In this document: positions 35,801-43,857 of the stretch, one piece after another
How positions within the stretch are numbered: position 1 is the stretch's first letter
Layout of the letters: each line of letters opens with the position of its first letter
Source: Phytohabitans suffuscus
Lineage (GTDB): Bacteria; Actinomycetota; Actinomycetes; Mycobacteriales; Micromonosporaceae
Assembly: GCF_011764565.1 (NCBI RefSeq)
Contig: NZ_AP022871.1
Location: 6,696,320 to 6,760,319, forward strand
Direction: 5' to 3'
DNA: 64,000 nt
The notes under the pieces: model-generated
Told to the model about the DNA's origin: nothing
The model's database searches: none
The model's input: the letters and a program-made list of their open reading frames with translations, nothing else
Program-made: the position numbers and the translations under genes

Positions 35801-36316
35801 GGCGTCGCCGAGCGCGTCGACGAACGCGGTGTTGCCGGCCACGTGGTGGGCCCGGTAGTAGAGCACCGCGACGACCGGCCCGCCGCCCTCGGGCACCTCG
35901 CCGGCGCCCCACACCGGTGTCGGCTCGGGCGGTGCGAAGCCGTACCCGGTCAGCAGCACCGTGTCGGACAGGAAGCGGTGCAGCTGGGCCAGGTTGTCCG
36001 GGCCGCCGTGCGCGAGGTAGGCGTGCGCCTCCGCGCAGACCCCGCTCGGCACGGTCGACAGGCGCATCAGCTCCGCGTCGGGGGCCTGCTCGCCGCCGAG
36101 CACCACGACCGGCCGGGGCCCGGCCAGCAGCGCGTCGAGCCCTTCCTGCCACGCGCGGCGCCCGCCGAGGAGGCGGACGACCACGAGGTCCGCGCCCTCG
36201 ACCAGGTCGGGAAGGTCGGCCACCGCGGTGCGTGCCGGGTTGGCCAGCCGGTACGGCGCGCCGCTGGCCCGCGCGCTCAACAGGTCGGTGTCGGACGTCG
36301 ACAGGAGCACGAACAC
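32798..36316 (-). CDS. cobN: Cobaltochelatase large subunit CobN
   Basis: 1172 aa, a little shorter than proteobacterial CobN. Family blocks are intact: SAYPTKHSRIGNAVGLDTPAS region (starting MLSAYPTKHSRIGNAVG), VVMVQPPRGFGANPIAIYHDP (GFGANP), AIVHIGKHGNLEWLPGK with the metal/porphyrin His, YPFLVNDPGEGTQAKRR, NFYSVDPKAVPSRLAWETG, VRISGFFRDAFPHVV and a C-terminal HGGMIATVRALTG. It inserts cobalt into hydrogenobyrinic acid a,c-diamide, driven by the ChlI-ChlD protein at 28158. The 5' end lies 44 bp downstream of a cobalamin riboswitch, so expression should fall when B12 is abundant. The stop overlaps a small convergent gene by 4 bp. Confidence 0.96.
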   Translation of the reverse strand: MFVLLSTSDTDLLSARASGAPYRLANPARTAVADLPDLVEGADLVVVRLLGGRRAWQEGLDALLAGPRPVVVLGGEQAPDAELMRLSTVPSGVCAEAHAYLAHGGPDNLAQLHRFLSDTVLLTGYGFAPPEPTPVWGAGEVPEGGGPVVAVLYYRAHHVAGNTAFVDALGDAVAAAGGRALPVYCASLRTPDPGLLAALGQADALVVTVLAAGGTRPAEVGAGGDDEAWDVGALAALDVPILQGLCLTGGREAWATGDDGLSPLDAATQVAIPEFDGRIITVPFSFKEIDADGLTVYVADPERAARVAGIAVAHARLRHVPVADKRVALMLSAYPTKHSRIGNAVGLDTPASTVRLLDAMRERGYRVGDLPDSGDALMHALIAAGGQDPDWLTEEQIEGNPVRIRAADYIAYYETLPASLRAEVERHWGPAPGELYVDASGDIVLAALRAGNVVVMVQPPRGFGANPIAIYHDPDLPPSHHYLAAYRWVADGFGAHAIVHIGKHGNLEWLPGKTVGMSAACGPDAALGDLPLVYPFLVNDPGEGTQAKRRAHATLIDHLVPPMARAETYGDIARLEQLLDEHATIAALDPAKLPAIRAQIWTLVQAARLDHDLGVDDRPHDAEFDDFLLHVDGWLCEVKDAQIRDGLHVLGLPPAGAARVNLVLAMLRARQMWGGQVAALPGLREALGLAPDATLADVDRVESSARALVEAMESAGWDPAAVPEGPAADVLRFAATEIVPRLARTTDELTNVLRALDGRYIPAGPSGSPLRGLVNVLPTGRNFYSVDPKAVPSRLAWETGQAMADSLLARYRADTGEWPRSVGLSVWGTSAMRTAGDDVAEVLALLGVRPQWDDASRRVNGLAPIPLAELGRPRIDVTVRISGFFRDAFPHVVTMLDDAVRMVADLDEPPGDNFVRAHVQQDLAAHGDERRATARVFGSKPGAYGAGLLPLIDSRNWRDDADLAEVYAAWGGFAYGRDLDGVPARADMETAYRRIAVAAKNVDTREHDIADSDDYFQYHGGMIATVRALTGSAPAAYIGDSTQPEAVRTRSLHEETARVFRARVVNPRWLEAMRRHGYKGAFELAATVDYLFGYDATAGVVADWMYDKLGETYVLDEENRAFLERANPWALHAIAERLLEAADRKMWEYPDPAVLEGLREAYLRTEGDLEGR

Positions 36317-36359
36317 GGCCCACAGCCTCCCTCGGGATCCGCGTCCCGGGTCGAAGGTC

Positions 36360-36475
36360 GCGGCGACCGGAGTGTCTGGCTTCTGAGCGCAGGCTCAGTG
36401 ACAGTGGCGGGACCGCGCCGGACTCGCACCGGCTTCCTCCGCATGTCGCCGCGGGTTGCGAAGACCAGCGTAGCT
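36360..36475 (-). promoter_or_regulatory. Cobalamin riboswitch upstream of cobN
   Basis: On the minus strand the conserved blocks occur in order: GGAAGCCGGTGCGAGTCCGG, then CGGTCCCGCCACTGTCACTG, a GAGC-CTGC-GCTC arm, and the B12 box AGAAGCCAGACACTCCGG about 45 bases before cobN. Its 5' end is about 20 bp from the start of the divergent cobG gene, so the promoters of both genes must be squeezed into or around this element. Confidence 0.88.
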
Positions 36476-36493
36476 GCCCGTAGTATCCGGCGC

Positions 36494-37631
36494 GTGCCCG
36501 CCCAGCCTTCCTCCCCGAGTCGTGGGGCCACGCGATCCCCCGCTCCGGCCCCGACGCCTGCCCCGGGGCCATCCAGGTGCACCCCGCGCTCGACGGCGGG
36601 TTGGCCCGGATCCGCGTGCCCGGCGGCGCCCTCACCGCCGGCCAGTGGCGTGCGGTCGTGGATGCCTCCGCCGACCTCGGCACCGGCGGCCTGGAGCTGA
36701 CCTCGCGGGGCAACCTCCAGGTCCGCGGTCTGGCGGCCGGCGCGGAGGCGGCGCTCGCCGAGCGGCTGTCGGTGGCCGGCCTGCTGCCTTCGGTCACCCA
36801 TGACCGGGTACGCAACATCGTCGCCTCGCCGCTGAGCGGGCGGGACGGCCGGGGGTCCTCGACGTGCGCCCGCTCGTCGCCGCGCTGGACGAGGCCCTGT
36901 GCGCCGACCCCGCGCTCGCCGGGCTGCCCGGCCGCTTCCTCTTCGCGCTGGACGACGGGCGCGGCGACGTCGCCGGGCTCGGCGCCGACGTGGGGCTGCG
37001 CGGGCGCACCGTGCTGCTGGCCGGGCGGGACAGCGGGCTGCGGGTGCCGGCGGACGAGGCGGTACCGGCGCTGCTCGCGGCCGCGCACGCGTTCCTGGCC
37101 GAACGGGACGGGCACTGGCGACTGTCCGAACTGGACGATGGCGTGGCGCGGGTCGCGGCGCGGCTCGGCGCGACACCGCCCGGACTGCCGGCCGCGCGAC
37201 CCGTCTCGTGGGGACCGATCGGCGCCGTGTCGCAGGTGGACGGCCGCTTCGCGGTCGCCGCGGCGGTCCCGCTCGGGCGGCTGTCGCCGTCGCAGGCGCG
37301 GGTGCTCGGCGGCGCGCCCGCCGTCGTCGTCACGCCGTGGCGGGGCGTCGTGCTGCCCGACCTGCCCGACGAGAGCTTCCTCGCCCGGCTGGCGGAAGCC
37401 GGACTTCCCACCGATCCCGACTCGCCCTGGGTGGGGGTGACCGCCTGCGTCGGCTCGCCGGGATGCGGCCGGGCGCACGCGGACGTACGGGCCGACGCCC
37501 TCGAACACCACGGCGCGCACCCGTCGCACGGGCTGCCCGTGCACTGGGTCGGCTGCGACCGCGCCTGCGGCAGCCCGGCGGGCGAGCACCTGCGGATGGA
37601 GGCCACGGCCGGCGGATACGTGACGGCATGA
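36494..37631 (+). CDS. cobG: Precorrin-3B synthase CobG (reading frame broken twice)
   Basis: CobG is the sulfite/nitrite-reductase-like Fe-S monooxygenase that makes precorrin-3B. The conserved start region [19 protein letters not shown] sits in a frame with no ATG, GTG or TTG between the in-frame stop at 36481 and this motif, and GTG 36494 lies in another frame. One extra base in the C-run 36513-36516 would join them. A second break is at the G-run 36851-36855: before it the frame gives [11 protein letters not shown], after it the protein continues [15 protein letters not shown] in a shifted frame to the siroheme/Fe-S motif [15 protein letters not shown] and WVGCDRACG. Adding two bases restores about 379 residues, the normal CobG length. 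It is either a pseudogene or a twice mis-assembled gene. The stop overlaps cobH. Confidence 0.85.
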
Positions 37632-38248
37632 GCGGATACGTTCGGGACGGCGCCGAGATCTACCGCCGGTCGTTCGCGACGATCCGCGCGGAGGCCGACC
37701 TGTCCGGGCTCCCCGACGACGTGGCCCGGGTGGCCGTCCGCATGATCCACTCCTGCGGCATGGTCGACCTCGTGACCGACCTGGCCTGGTCGCCGGGGGT
37801 GGTCGCGGCGGGCCGGGCGGCGCTGCGGGCCGGCGCGCCGGTCCTGTGCGACGCCGCGATGGTGGCGGCCGGGGTGACCCGCCGCCGGCTCCCCGCCGGC
37901 AACGACGTGGTCTGCACCCTCGGTGACCCGCGCGTGCCGGCGCTCGCCGAGCGGCTCGGCACCACCCGCAGCGCCGCCGCCCTGGAGTTGTGGCGCGACC
38001 GGCTCGACGGCGCCCTGGTCGCGGTGGGCAACGCGCCGACCGCCCTCTTCCGCCTGCTGGAGCTCGTCGCCGAGGGCGCCGGACGGCCGGCGGCGGTGCT
38101 CGGCATCCCGGTGGGCTTCATCGGCGCGGCCGAGTCCAAGCGCGCGCTGGCCGGCGGCGACCTCGAACACCTTGTGGTGCACGGCCGCCGGGGCGGCAGC
38201 GCGATGACGGCGGCGGCCATCAACGCCATCGCCAGCGAGGAGGAGTGA
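37628..38248 (+). CDS. cobH: Precorrin-8X methylmutase
   Basis: 206 aa. CobH/CbiC: moves the C-11 methyl to C-12, giving hydrogenobyrinic acid. Signature blocks: [18 protein letters not shown] with the catalytic His, [48 protein letters not shown] and [18 protein letters not shown] (here [16 protein letters not shown]). The ATG overlaps the cobG stop by ATGA, and the stop overlaps cobIJ, so translation of cobG-cobH-cobIJ is coupled. No defects are seen. Confidence 0.95.
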   Translation: MSGYVRDGAEIYRRSFATIRAEADLSGLPDDVARVAVRMIHSCGMVDLVTDLAWSPGVVAAGRAALRAGAPVLCDAAMVAAGVTRRRLPAGNDVVCTLGDPRVPALAERLGTTRSAAALELWRDRLDGALVAVGNAPTALFRLLELVAEGAGRPAAVLGIPVGFIGAAESKRALAGGDLEHLVVHGRRGGSAMTAAAINAIASEEE

Positions 38249-39741
38249 TGGGCGCGGGGCGGCTGTACGGCGTGGGGCTCGGGCCGGGCGATCCGGAACT
38301 GGTGACCGTCAAGGCCGCCCGGCTGGTCGAGCGGGCCGGCGTGGTCGCGTACCACAGTGCCCGCCACGGCCGCAGCATCGCCCGCGCCGTCGCCGAGCCG
38401 TACCTGCGGGAGGGGCAGATCGAGGAGGCGCTGGTCTACCCCGTCACGACCGAGACGACCGCACACCCGGGCGGCTACCGGGCCGCGCTCGACGACTTCT
38501 ACGCCGAGTGCGCCGCACGGCTCGCCGCCCACCTCGACGCCGGCCGCGACGTGGTCGTGCTCTGCGAGGGCGACCCGTTCTTCTACGGCTCGTACATGCA
38601 CCTCCACAAGCGACTGTCCCACCTGTACACCACGGAGGTCGTGCCCGGCGTCACCTCGGTCAGCGGCGCCTCGGCGGTGCTCGGGCGCCCGCTCGTGGAG
38701 CGCGACGAGGTGCTGACCGTGCTCCCCGGCACGCTGCCGCCGCAGGAGCTGGCCGGCCGCCTCGCCGGCTCCGGTCCCGCCGCGATCCTCAAGCTGGGCC
38801 GCACGTTCGGCGCGGTGCGCGAGGCGCTGGGGAGCGCCGGGCGGCTGGACGAGGCGTGGTACGTCGAGCGCGCCACGACCGGCCGCCAGCGGGTCGCGCC
38901 ACTGTCCGATGTGGATCCTTCGACGGTGCCGTACTTCTCGCTGGCCGTACTGCCCAGCCAGGTCGCCGCAGTGCCGCCGCCCCTTGTGGACGCCGCGGCG
39001 CGGTCCGGCCCCGGGGAGGTCTCGGTCGTGGGGCTCGGCCCGGCCGGTCGGGAGTGGACGACGCCGGAGGCGCAGGCGGTGCTGGCCGCGGCGGACGACC
39101 TGGTCGGCTACGGGCCGTACCTCGACCGGGTGCCGCCCAACCCGCGCCAGCGGCGCCACCCGTCCGGCAACACCGAGGAGGCGGCGCGCGCGGTGTACGC
39201 GCTCGACCTGGCCGCCGCCGGCTCCCGCGTGGCCGTGGTCTCCTCGGGCGACCCGGGCGTGTTCGCGATGGCGAGCGCCGTGCTGGAGATGGCCGCGGAG
39301 CCCGGGTACGCGGACGTGCCGGTGCGCGTGGTGCCCGGCCTCACCGCCGCGCAGGCCGTGGCGAGCCGGGTGGGCGCCCCGCTCGGCCACGACTACTGCG
39401 TGCTGTCCCTCTCCGACCGTCTCAAGCCGTGGGACGTGATCGCCGAGCGGCTCACCGCCGCCGCCCGCACCGACCTCGTCATCGCCATCTACAACCCGGC
39501 CTCGCGCACCCGCACCTGGCAGGTGGAAAAGGCCCGCGACCTGCTGCTGGAGCACCGCGCGCCGGACACCCCGGTGGTCGTCGGCCGGGACGTGGGCGGG
39601 CCGGGCGAGCAGGTGCGGGTGGTGCGCCTCGCCGGCCTCGATCCGTCCACGGTGGACATGCGCTGCCTGCTGATCGTCGGCTCGTCGACGACCCGGCAGG
39701 GCAGCGGCGGCACGGTCTTCACGCCCCGCCGATACCCCTGA
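38248..39741 (+). CDS. cobIJ: Fused precorrin-2 C20- / precorrin-3B C17-methyltransferase
   Basis: 497 aa, a CobI-CobJ fusion. Two SAM-dependent tetrapyrrole methylase domains follow each other: CobI about residues 5-245 (GVGLGPGDPELVTVKAARL, VVLCEGDPFFYGSYMHL, VVPGVTSVSGASA) and CobJ about 253-497 (VVGLGPAGREWTTPEAQ, VSSGDPGVFAMASAVLE, VVPGLTAAQAVASRVGAPLGHDYC and DLVIAIYNPASRTR). The GxGPGD-type motif at the start of CobJ reads GLGPAG. The fusion carries out the C-20 and, with ring contraction, C-17 methylations before and after the CobG step. The 3' end overlaps the convergent cobK by 23 bp. Confidence 0.95.
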   Translation: MGAGRLYGVGLGPGDPELVTVKAARLVERAGVVAYHSARHGRSIARAVAEPYLREGQIEEALVYPVTTETTAHPGGYRAALDDFYAECAARLAAHLDAGRDVVVLCEGDPFFYGSYMHLHKRLSHLYTTEVVPGVTSVSGASAVLGRPLVERDEVLTVLPGTLPPQELAGRLAGSGPAAILKLGRTFGAVREALGSAGRLDEAWYVERATTGRQRVAPLSDVDPSTVPYFSLAVLPSQVAAVPPPLVDAAARSGPGEVSVVGLGPAGREWTTPEAQAVLAAADDLVGYGPYLDRVPPNPRQRRHPSGNTEEAARAVYALDLAAAGSRVAVVSSGDPGVFAMASAVLEMAAEPGYADVPVRVVPGLTAAQAVASRVGAPLGHDYCVLSLSDRLKPWDVIAERLTAAARTDLVIAIYNPASRTRTWQVEKARDLLLEHRAPDTPVVVGRDVGGPGEQVRVVRLAGLDPSTVDMRCLLIVGSSTTRQGSGGTVFTPRRYP

Positions 39742-40453
39742 GCCAGGCGATCGCCTTATCCACTGTGGACACCGACCGGACGCCGTCCGGCATCGGCGGC
39801 CGGTCGACCATCACCACCGGGATGCCCCGCCGGCGGGCGGCGACGAGCTTGGCGGCCGTCATCGCGCCACCACTGTCCTTTGTGGCCAGCACGTCGATCG
39901 CGTGCTCCCGCATCAGCTCCGCCTCACCCTCCACCGTGTACGGCCCGCGGTCGAGCAGCAGGTGATGCCGCGCCGGCAGCGGGGTCGACGGCGGGTCGAC
40001 GGTGCGCACCAGGAAGAAGAGGCCCAGACCGGCGAAGGCCGCGAGGCTCTGGCGCCCGGTGGTGAGCATGACCCGGCCGCCCAGCGTGGAAAGGGCCGCG
40101 GCGGCCGCCTCGACGCTGGGCACCCGCCGCCAGTCGTCGCCCGGCTCCTCGGTCCAGCCGGGGCGGTGCAGCGCCAGCAGCGGCACCCCGGTGGCCCGCG
40201 CCGCGGCGGTGGCCGAGGCGCTGATCCGGCTGGCGAACGGGTGGGTGGCGTCGACGACCGCGCCGACCCTCTCGCGCGCCAGCCACCGCGCGAGCCCTTC
40301 CGGCCCGCCGAAGCCGCCCACCCGTACCTCGCCCTCGGGCAGTCGCGGGTCGCGTACCCGCCCGGCGAGCGACGTGACCACCCGCCAGCCGGCCGCGCGC
40401 GCCGCCAGCGCGCGGGCCTCGCCCGTGCCACCGAGGATGAGCAGCGTCCGCAC
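39719..40453 (-). CDS. cobK: Precorrin-6A reductase
   Basis: 244 aa. CobK/CbiJ NAD(P)H-dependent precorrin-6A reductase: MRTLLILGGTGEARALAARA at the N-terminus, VGGFGGPEGLARWL, VVDATHPFASRISASATAAARATGVPLLALHRPGW (beginning VVDATHPFASRISASA), LTTGRQSLAAFA, and the C-terminal VLATKDSGGAMTAAKLVAAR segment. It is encoded opposite to its pathway partners, convergent with cobIJ (23-bp overlap) and divergent from cbiD with about 60 bp between starts. The palindrome TCCACTGTGGA at 39759-39769 lies near the 3' end of the gene. Confidence 0.95.
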   Translation of the reverse strand: MRTLLILGGTGEARALAARAAGWRVVTSLAGRVRDPRLPEGEVRVGGFGGPEGLARWLARERVGAVVDATHPFASRISASATAAARATGVPLLALHRPGWTEEPGDDWRRVPSVEAAAAALSTLGGRVMLTTGRQSLAAFAGLGLFFLVRTVDPPSTPLPARHHLLLDRGPYTVEGEAELMREHAIDVLATKDSGGAMTAAKLVAARRRGIPVVMVDRPPMPDGVRSVSTVDKAIAWLRGIGGA

Positions 40454-40512
40454 GGCTCCAGTCTCCCGACCCTGGCCGGTCGCGGGCGAGCAGGGTGGGG
40501 CATGCTGTGGCG

Positions 40513-41580
40513 GTGACTCTGCGCTACGGCTGGACCACCGGGGCCTGCGCGACGGCGGCGACCACGGCCGCGTACACGGCGCTGCTCACCGGCACGTTTC
40601 CGGACCCCGTGCAGATCGTCCTGCCCAAGGGGCAACGGCCGTCGTTCGCGCTCGCTGTCGAGCGACTGAGCGATCAGTCAGCTACGGCCGGCGTGGTGAA
40701 GGACGCGGGCGACGACCCGGACGTCACGCACGGTGCGCTCGTCCGCGCCACGGTCACCCCGGGGCGGGCCGGCAGCGGCGTGCTCTTCCGCGCCGGGCCG
40801 GGCGTCGGCACGGTCACCAAGCCCGGCCTCCCGCTCTCGGTCGGCGAGCCGGCCATCAACCCGGTGCCGCGCCGCATGATGCGCGAGGCGGTCGCGGACG
40901 TCGCCACCCGCCACGGCGGCACCGGCGACGCGGTCGTGGAGATCTCCGTCGACAACGGCGAGGAGCTGGCCCGGCGCACCTGGAACCCACGCCTGGGCAT
41001 CGTCGGCGGACTCTCCATATTGGGCACGACCGGCATCGTGGTGCCGTACTCCTGCTCGGCCTGGATCGACAGCATCCGCCGCGGCATCGACGTGGCCCGC
41101 GCGGCCGGCCGCCAGCACGTCGCCGGCTGCACCGGGAGCACGTCCGAGCGCGTCGCCGCCGAACTGTACGGGCTGCCCGAGGACGCGCTGCTCGACATGG
41201 GCGACTTCGCCGGGGCCGTGCTCAAGTACCTGCGCCGCCACCCGGTGCCCCGCCTCACCGTCGCCGGCGGCATCGGCAAACTGTCCAAACTGGCCGAAGG
41301 GCACCTCGACCTCCACTCTGGACGCTCCCAGGTGGACCTGGCCGCGATGGCCGAGACCGTACGCGTGGCCGGCGGCGACGAAGCGCTGGCCGCCCGCGTC
41401 GCCGCCGCCAACACCGCCCTCGAAGCGCTCGGCCACTGCCAGGCCGCCGGGCTGCCGCTCGGCGACCTGATCGCGGAACGGGCCAGGCGGACCGCCGTCG
41501 AGGTCCTCCGCGACGCGCCCGTAACGGTCGACATCGTGGTGATCGACCGCGCCGGCACCGTCGTCGGCCGCGCCGGCTAG
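40513..41580 (+). CDS. cbiD: Cobalt-precorrin-5B C1-methyltransferase-type CbiD
   Basis: 355 aa from GTG 40513; GTG 40495 or 40507 are possible earlier starts. CbiD family: LRYGWTTGACATAATTAA at the start, AGVVKDAGDDPDVTHG, GVGTVTKPGLPLSVGEPAINPVPR, SIRRGIDVARAAGRQHVAGCTGSTSE and DMGDFAGAVLKYLRRHPV. CbiD methylates C-1 and belongs to the anaerobic (early cobalt) pathway, yet all other genes here (cobG, cobN) are of the aerobic (late cobalt) type, so CbiD presumably replaces CobF on a cobalt-free substrate. Last gene before repeat block III. Confidence 0.93.
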   Translation: MTLRYGWTTGACATAATTAAYTALLTGTFPDPVQIVLPKGQRPSFALAVERLSDQSATAGVVKDAGDDPDVTHGALVRATVTPGRAGSGVLFRAGPGVGTVTKPGLPLSVGEPAINPVPRRMMREAVADVATRHGGTGDAVVEISVDNGEELARRTWNPRLGIVGGLSILGTTGIVVPYSCSAWIDSIRRGIDVARAAGRQHVAGCTGSTSERVAAELYGLPEDALLDMGDFAGAVLKYLRRHPVPRLTVAGGIGKLSKLAEGHLDLHSGRSQVDLAAMAETVRVAGGDEALAARVAAANTALEALGHCQAAGLPLGDLIAERARRTAVEVLRDAPVTVDIVVIDRAGTVVGRAG

Positions 41581-41740
41581 CACCCACCCGTAAGGCTCCC
41601 GTCGGAGCCGATCCCTCGGGCTCTGCGGCAGGCGGACAAATCGGCGGAAAGCTACAGCCTGCACCGGTTTCTGCGGGCAGACCCGCGCCCTGGCCCCGGA
41701 CATTGGGTGGGCGGCGGAGCAGATCCACAGTGGTGCGGTG

Positions 41741-41788
41741 GATCGTGGTACGGATCCGCCCCCAGGAGGGCGGTTTCATACCACGATC
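41741..41788. repeat. Hairpin HP2, copy 4
   Basis: 48 bp with arms GATCGTGGTA and TACCACGATC. The inner sequence differs from copies 1-3, but a C-run/G-run stem (CCGCCC/GGGCGG) is preserved, which suggests pairing is what is conserved. Confidence 0.85.
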
Positions 41789-42000
41789 GGCCGCGATCGC
41801 CCCCGCGAGCGTGGATCCGACGCCGGCGCGGGTCGGCGGCTGGGGTGCGGGGTGGCATCGCGGCCGAAGTCGGCTGGTTTGTGCTCGTCGGCCGGTGATC
41901 GTGGACGGTGGTTGCCTCTGCGGGGGTGGCTCGCGTCCACCGGGCCCTGCGGCTGGCGGACAAATCGGTGGGAAACGGTCGCCCGTGGGACGGACGCGGA

Positions 42001-42083
42001 CCGCTGAGCGCGCTGGTCGCCCGCTCAGCGGTACAGGAGGTACGTCATGCGGGCTCCATAAGGTGCCTCCTGTACCGCTGAGC
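42001..42083 (+). repeat. Two mutually exclusive hairpins (CCGCTGAGC system)
   Basis: GCTCAGCGGTACAGGAGG (42023-42040) is perfectly complementary to 42066-42083 (18-bp stem, 25-base loop). The same middle strand (42022-42031) can instead pair with CCGCTGAGCG at 42001-42010 (10 bp, 11-base loop). The two structures compete, as in attenuators, but no leader peptide or T-run is seen next to them. It lies between cbiD and the lipoprotein gene. Confidence 0.7.
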
Positions 42084-42233
42084 AGATCGGGTGCGGCGGC
42101 CCGGCCCCCACCGCGCTCTGAGTCGGTGGCACCCATCCGCCGTCCCGGGCGGCCGATCAACGGTGCCGGTTCGCCCGGGGGGTGCGCCGCGTGCGCTGAA
42201 GTCGCGGGGCGCCTCGCGATCCGCTCGAACGTC

Positions 42234-42265
42234 GACCGCGAAAGCTCCATAGAGCTTTCGCGGTC
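42234..42265. repeat. Hairpin HP1, intact copy
   Basis: Perfect 14-bp stem GACCGCGAAAGCTC / GAGCTTTCGCGGTC with loop CATA. Same arms as 7124-7157. Confidence 0.85.
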
Positions 42266-42682
42266 AGGGTTCCGGCTTGTCCTCATTGGATTCGGCGACG
42301 CCGCCCCGATCCTCGCCCACGCGGCTCGCGGCCCGCAGGCTCGGCGAGCGGACAAACGAGCAGAAAGTACCGACCGCGAAGGTCGCCGTGGACGGACCGG
42401 CAGCTCTGTGAGCCGGCGGGGCGGCCGAAATCGGCAGGAGGGACGGTCCGGCAGGAGGGAGCCGTGCCGCGCCGCTGGGTGGGGGTGGGCGGAATGGGTG
42501 GGCTGGATGGGGTGTGGGGGTGCTTGAACGGAGGACGGTGGAGCGGCTGGGGATCCACACGGGAGGGACATTCGTGGTGGGAGCGTGACCGAAGGCGTGT
42601 TCGGACCGCATCAATGACCGACGGTGATCAACGTTGGACCGGATGTACCGTACGGGCCCCCACAACTACGGAGGGTCTGAAC

Positions 42683-43303
42683 ATGAGGGTGCGAAAGGTA
42701 CTGCTGCGGGTCGCGGTGGCCGTCAGCGTGGCGGGCATGTTGGTCGGGTGCGCGGCGGCCGAGCCGGAGCGATCACGGGACACCGCCGAGGTCGCGGCCG
42801 AGTCCGTGGCGGCGCCGGAGGAGACCGAGGCGGCCGAGGTCGAGGAGACGCCGAGTGCCGAACCGACGGCTGAGCCCTCGCCGACGCCCGCGGTGGAGGT
42901 CAAGACGGTGACCGTCACGCAGACGATCGCGTTCAAGCGGACCACGGTCAAGGACGCCACGCTCACCGAGGGCACGCGCAAGGTGCGGACCAAGGGTGTG
43001 GCCGGCGTGCGGACGTTGACCTACGAGGTGACGTACAGCGGTGGGCAGGAGACGGGGCGCAAGCTGCTGCGCCAGGTCGTCACGAAGCAGCCGGTGACCG
43101 AGGTGACCGCCGTGGGCACGAAGAAGAAGGCGCCGGCCCAGCAGTGCGACCCCAACTACAGCGGGTGCGTGCCGATCGCCAGCGACGTGGACTGCGCGGG
43201 TGGCGGCGGCAACGGGCCGGCGTACGTCAGCGGGCCGATCCGGGTGATCGGCAGCGACATCTACGACCTGGACCGCGACAACGACGGGATCGCCTGCGAG
43301 TAG
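42683..43303 (+). CDS. Lipoprotein with G5 and excalibur calcium-binding domains
   Basis: 206 aa from ATG 42683, which has GGAGGG 8 bases upstream. The signal peptide MRVRKVLLRVAVAVSVAGML ends in the lipobox LVGC. An acidic Ala/Glu/Pro spacer precedes a G5 domain (TVTVTQTIAFKRTTVKDATLTEGTRKVRTKGVAG region, ending TYEVTYSGGQETGRKLL). G5 domains bind N-acetylglucosamine or wall polymers. The C-terminus is an excalibur domain: CDPNYSGCVP and DLDRDNDGIACE, with Cys pairs and a calcium-type DxDxDG loop. It is probably a surface protein attached to membrane and wall. It lies alone downstream of repeat block III. Confidence 0.9.
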   Translation: MRVRKVLLRVAVAVSVAGMLVGCAAAEPERSRDTAEVAAESVAAPEETEAAEVEETPSAEPTAEPSPTPAVEVKTVTVTQTIAFKRTTVKDATLTEGTRKVRTKGVAGVRTLTYEVTYSGGQETGRKLLRQVVTKQPVTEVTAVGTKKKAPAQQCDPNYSGCVPIASDVDCAGGGGNGPAYVSGPIRVIGSDIYDLDRDNDGIACE

Positions 43304-43406
43304 CGGAGAAGCCGATCACTGCTCGTGGAGCGCGCGCGAAACCAGCCACCGGAGCGCGCGGGGAACCTGACAGCAGATGTCAGCCATCTGCGGCAGAGTG
43401 GCAGGC

Positions 43407-43772
43407 ATGACAGGGATAGCCAACCTCATCATGGTCAACCTCGACAGTCCGGACCCGGCCGCGCTCGCGGAGTTCTACCACCGGTTGCTGGGCTGGGAGG
43501 TGACCCACAGTGAGGCCGAGTACGCGATGATCAGCGACGGGACCACGTCGATCGGGTTCGGGCGCGTCGACGACTACCAGGCGCCGGCGTGGCCCAACCC
43601 GGGCGGCACCAAGCAGTTCCACCTCGACCTCGGGGTCGACGACGTCGACAAGGCCGAGGAGGTCTGCCTCGCGGCCGGCGCCACCAGGCCCGAGTTCCAG
43701 CCCGGGGGCGAGCGGTGGCGGGTCCTGATCGACCCGGCCGGACACCCGTTCTGCCTGTGTCCCCGCGGTTAG
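43407..43772 (+). CDS. VOC (glyoxalase-like) family protein
   Basis: 121 aa from ATG 43407 (MTGIANLIMVNLDSPDP). Vicinal oxygen chelate fold, with two beta-alpha-beta-beta-beta modules: DSPDPAALAEFYHRLLGWEV in the first, QFHLDLGVDDVDKAEEVCLAAGA in the second, and the end RVLIDPAGHPFCLCPRG. This is the glyoxalase/bleomycin-resistance-like subgroup common in actinobacteria; metal and substrate are unknown. A remnant of the repeat-unit start (AGAGACCCTCCGCGGCCAGG) follows the stop codon at about 43771. Confidence 0.87.
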   Translation: MTGIANLIMVNLDSPDPAALAEFYHRLLGWEVTHSEAEYAMISDGTTSIGFGRVDDYQAPAWPNPGGTKQFHLDLGVDDVDKAEEVCLAAGATRPEFQPGGERWRVLIDPAGHPFCLCPRG

Positions 43773-43857
43773 AGAGACCCTCCGCGGCCAGGGGGCTTCG
43801 GCCCTCGACGCTTCTGACGTCCGTTGTGGACGGGCCGACTCCTTTAGAATCGGACGC

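Larger units (their letters stand above)
41581..42682. repeat. Gene-free repeat block III (1.1 kb) inside the cobalamin cluster
   Basis: No credible gene. The block includes a TCCACAGTGG site (41723-41732), hairpin HP2 copy 4, the core GTCGGCTGGTTTG near 41870, a half-intact HP3 near 41897, two copies of GGCGGACAAATCGG (near 41631 and 41957), the competing hairpin system at 42001-42083 and an intact HP1 at 42234-42265. The stretch 42290-42600 is GC-rich with G-runs in which I see nothing definite, and 42600-42682 is the likely promoter and leader of the lipoprotein gene. Confidence 0.75.

Noticed and set aside
42464-42682. 73-codon N-terminal extension of the G5-excalibur lipoprotein
   Set aside because: The signal peptide and ribosome-binding site place the start at 42683; the extension would bury the lipobox.
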